A stretch of 64,000 bases of DNA from the NCBI GenBank assembly GCA_963724945.1, contig CAVRWL010000001.1, forward strand, positions 124,001 to 188,000. Reading direction: 5' to 3'. The notes beneath the pieces are model-generated. The model saw only the letters and a program-made list of their open reading frames with translations. It was not told the DNA's origin and made no database searches. The stretch comes from Hyphomicrobium_A sp963724945. Its GTDB lineage: Bacteria > Pseudomonadota > Alphaproteobacteria > Rhizobiales > Hyphomicrobiaceae. Shown here in pieces: positions 62,440-64,000 of this stretch (the stretch's first letter is position 1; the number at the start of each line of letters is the position of its first letter). The position numbers and the translations under genes are program-made.

Positions 62440-63996
62440 TTAAGGCGACGGCGACGGCGAGAGCGCCGGCGATGGCGAAGGCGAGAGCGCCGGCGACGGC
62501 GAGGTCGAAGAGACTGAAGGCGAGAGGGTGGTCGAGGTCGTGGCGACAGGCGGGGGGGCCGGCGCCAGCGCGCGCGCCTGCTCGGCGGAGGCCGAGAGCT
62601 CCCGCATCACCTTGGGCGGCGTCTGCTTGCCGGCCGGGCAGGAGCTGCTCCTCAACCCGTCGTAGACGGCGACCACGTCGCCACGGAACTGCTGCGCGAC
62701 GGCGCGGCGAGCGATCCCCGTCGCAATCGCGCCGTCGGTCCAACGCGCCGAGCACATGAGCTTCGTCAGGTAGCTGGTGAGGTCATACTTGTAGGTTGCG
62801 GCTGGCGGCGGCGGCGAAGCCCCCGACCAGCTCTGCCAGCGCAGCTGATCGGCGCTGCCGACCCAGCTTTTGGCCGAGGCCGCGAGCGGTGCCAGCATCT
62901 CGCGCGAGCGTTGGCGCGCGTCCGCATCGGGGACGCGCTCGGCGGCGGCCTTCAGCGTCGCCTGCTCGGTCGCGTCGAGTGGTCGGATCGCCAGCTCCGA
63001 CAGATCGGCGAGGCCGCTCGTATCCCATTCCGGCGGCACGGTCATCCAGATGACCGCCCCGCGCAGGTCGGCGCCGGCCATCTTCATGCCGCTCATGTCG
63101 GTGCCCTGCAGCTTGACGCGCTGCAGGCTCGCCGCCTCGAGGTCCGCATCGCGCAGGACGGCGCCCTGCAATTGCGCGAAATTGAGCACCGCGCCTTGCA
63201 TGGCCGCGCTCGAGAGGTCGGCGAACTGCAGCTGCGCGCCCGTCAGATCGGCCCCCTGCAGCGAGGCGTTGAGGAAATTGGCGCCCTGCGCCTGCACCCC
63301 GCCCGTCAGGTCGGCCTTGTCGAGGTGAGCATTGGATAAGCTCGCGCCCGACAGAATAGCGTTGGCGAGCTCGGCCCCCTCCAGGTGCGCCTCATCGAGC
63401 TTGGCGCCGGTCAGATCGATGCCCGCCATGTGCGCGCCGGTGAGCTGGGCGCGCGAAAAGTCGGCGTTGCGCGCGGATGGGCACTTGGCCGCAACGCGAT
63501 CATCGCTCAACAGCAGCCGGTCGATCTCGGCGCAGTTGAGCCACGCGTTCTGCAGGTTGGCGCCGACGAAGCTCGCTCCGTCAAGGCGGGCGTCGGTCAT
63601 ATCGGCGCCCTGCAGATCGGTGCGATCGAGCTTGGCATAGCGCATGTCGCGACCGCGCAAGTTGAGCGTCTTGTCACCGCCTCTGCGACTGCCCGAGGTC
63701 AAGTCGGAGTCGGTGACGAGGAGGTTGCGGCGAAACACCCCGAACAGCGTTCCATCGGCGCGAGGCGCCAGAAACGGTAGGATGAAGCCGCTCTGCTGCA
63801 CGCGCGCCTCCTCCGTGCCCTGGGTCCACGCGTGCAAGTTGCGGCTCATGCGGTCGAGCGTCTCGCCCGGCACAGTCGCGGCGAAGAAGGCAAGATAGGC
63901 GACGAGCGCCAGGACGGCGGTGGTCGCGAACGAGCTCAAAGGGTGGGCGGCGGTGGAGCGCCAGAAGGCCTGAAAGAACGAGGTTTCCGCCCGCAT
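62440..63996 (-). CDS. Pentapeptide-repeat membrane protein with Ser/Pro tail
   Basis: 518 residues from the last visible ATG; the frame is still open at the window edge, so the true start may lie outside. One membrane helix (TTAVLALVAYLAFFAATVPG, about residues 26-45) precedes a long pentapeptide beta-helix (about 110-330) made of A(D/N)LxGA-type units such as LTGAKLDEAHLEGAELANAI. Two paired cysteines (MCSAR, SSSCPAG) flank a globular tail domain, and the end is low-complexity (LSPSPSPALSPSPSP). Function unknown. Confidence 0.82.
   Translation of the reverse strand: MRAETSFFQAFWRSTAAHPLSSFATTAVLALVAYLAFFAATVPGETLDRMSRNLHAWTQGTEEARVQQSGFILPFLAPRADGTLFGVFRRNLLVTDSDLTSGSRRGGDKTLNLRGRDMRYAKLDRTDLQGADMTDARLDGASFVGANLQNAWLNCAEIDRLLLSDDRVAAKCPSARNADFSRAQLTGAHMAGIDLTGAKLDEAHLEGAELANAILSGASLSNAHLDKADLTGGVQAQGANFLNASLQGADLTGAQLQFADLSSAAMQGAVLNFAQLQGAVLRDADLEAASLQRVKLQGTDMSGMKMAGADLRGAVIWMTVPPEWDTSGLADLSELAIRPLDATEQATLKAAAERVPDADARQRSREMLAPLAASAKSWVGSADQLRWQSWSGASPPPPAATYKYDLTSYLTKLMCSARWTDGAIATGIARRAVAQQFRGDVVAVYDGLRSSSCPAGKQTPPKVMRELSASAEQARALAPAPPPVATTSTTLSPSVSSTSPSPALSPSPSPALSPSPSP
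62444..62503. repeat. 24-base coding repeat in the Ser/Pro tail
   Basis: GGCGA(C/T)GGCGA(C/A)GGCGAGAGCGCC occurs twice in tandem with a partial third copy, encoding the SPSPALSP tail on the minus strand. Such repeats can change length by slippage. Confidence 0.75.
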
Positions 63997-64000
63997 CAGG

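Overview
The window looks like chromosomal core genome of a high-GC alphaproteobacterium of the order Hyphomicrobiales (Rhizobiales). The evidence is gene order (nuoA-N, birA, rnj, mce, DUF1467, proS, lolC, lolD, dnaE on one strand; tig-clpP-clpX-lon-hup on one strand; rpsB-tsf-pyrH), an S2 protein with the long carboxy-terminal extension seen in this group, a GcrA-type protein, RNase J, and a GTTC-N7-GTTC LexA site. I see no phage, transposase or CRISPR array. Genus cannot be fixed from the sequence alone.

Layout. 1-2735: rpsB-tsf-pyrH translation/nucleotide operon (minus) with a clear sigma70 promoter. 2778-4454: a DUF155 membrane protein facing an L,D-transpeptidase-like exported protein that has lost its catalytic His and Cys. 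4532-12732: dnaE, lolD, lolC, proS and DUF1467; proS is the archaeal/eukaryotic-type enzyme, not the short alphaproteobacterial type. 12739-31604: mce, rnj, birA and a complete 14-subunit complex I operon, all minus. Three non-nuo genes sit inside the nuo cluster: a thioesterase that aligns without gaps with the fluoroacetyl-CoA thioesterase FlK and keeps its catalytic residues (between nuoC and nuoD), and two small membrane proteins (nuoD/nuoE and nuoF/nuoG intervals). 31839-33479: a mini GcrA protein, tRNA-Asp, a DUF1993 protein and tRNA-Val, with a related repeat just 3' of both tRNAs. 33667-40823: HU, Lon, ClpX, ClpP, trigger factor, tRNA-Leu (protein quality control). 41119-46621: cysteine synthase, mercaptopyruvate sulfurtransferase, an MHYT-PAS-GGDEF-EAL signalling protein, a SemiSWEET, tRNA-Lys. 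46769-52638: EamA transporter, tgt, queA, small membrane proteins, two cyclophilins, coaD. 52769-54946: OmpW-type porin divergent from a Crp/Fnr regulator, with three FNR-like dyads between them, then a cupin. 54973-59015: gyrA with an N/L pair at the quinolone-resistance positions, two adjacent CTAG-ended palindromes, a PRC-barrel protein. 59084-64000: a three-repeat exported protein, a CDF metal transporter, ssb with an upstream LexA box, and a pentapeptide-repeat membrane protein running to the edge.

How it fits together. Most genes are housekeeping: respiration (complex I), translation, proteostasis, DNA replication and lipoprotein export. The accessory interest lies in the passengers of the nuo operon, the displaced proS, the OmpW/Fnr unit and several small repeat families.

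Quality warning. At least five genes (rpsB, nuoM, nuoC, a small gene between nuoD and nuoE, a DUF423 gene), and probably a cupin gene, are broken by single-base length changes in or beside short homopolymers. Since rpsB is essential and both reading frames are otherwise perfectly conserved, these are most likely sequence errors; coordinates given for those genes span both frames.
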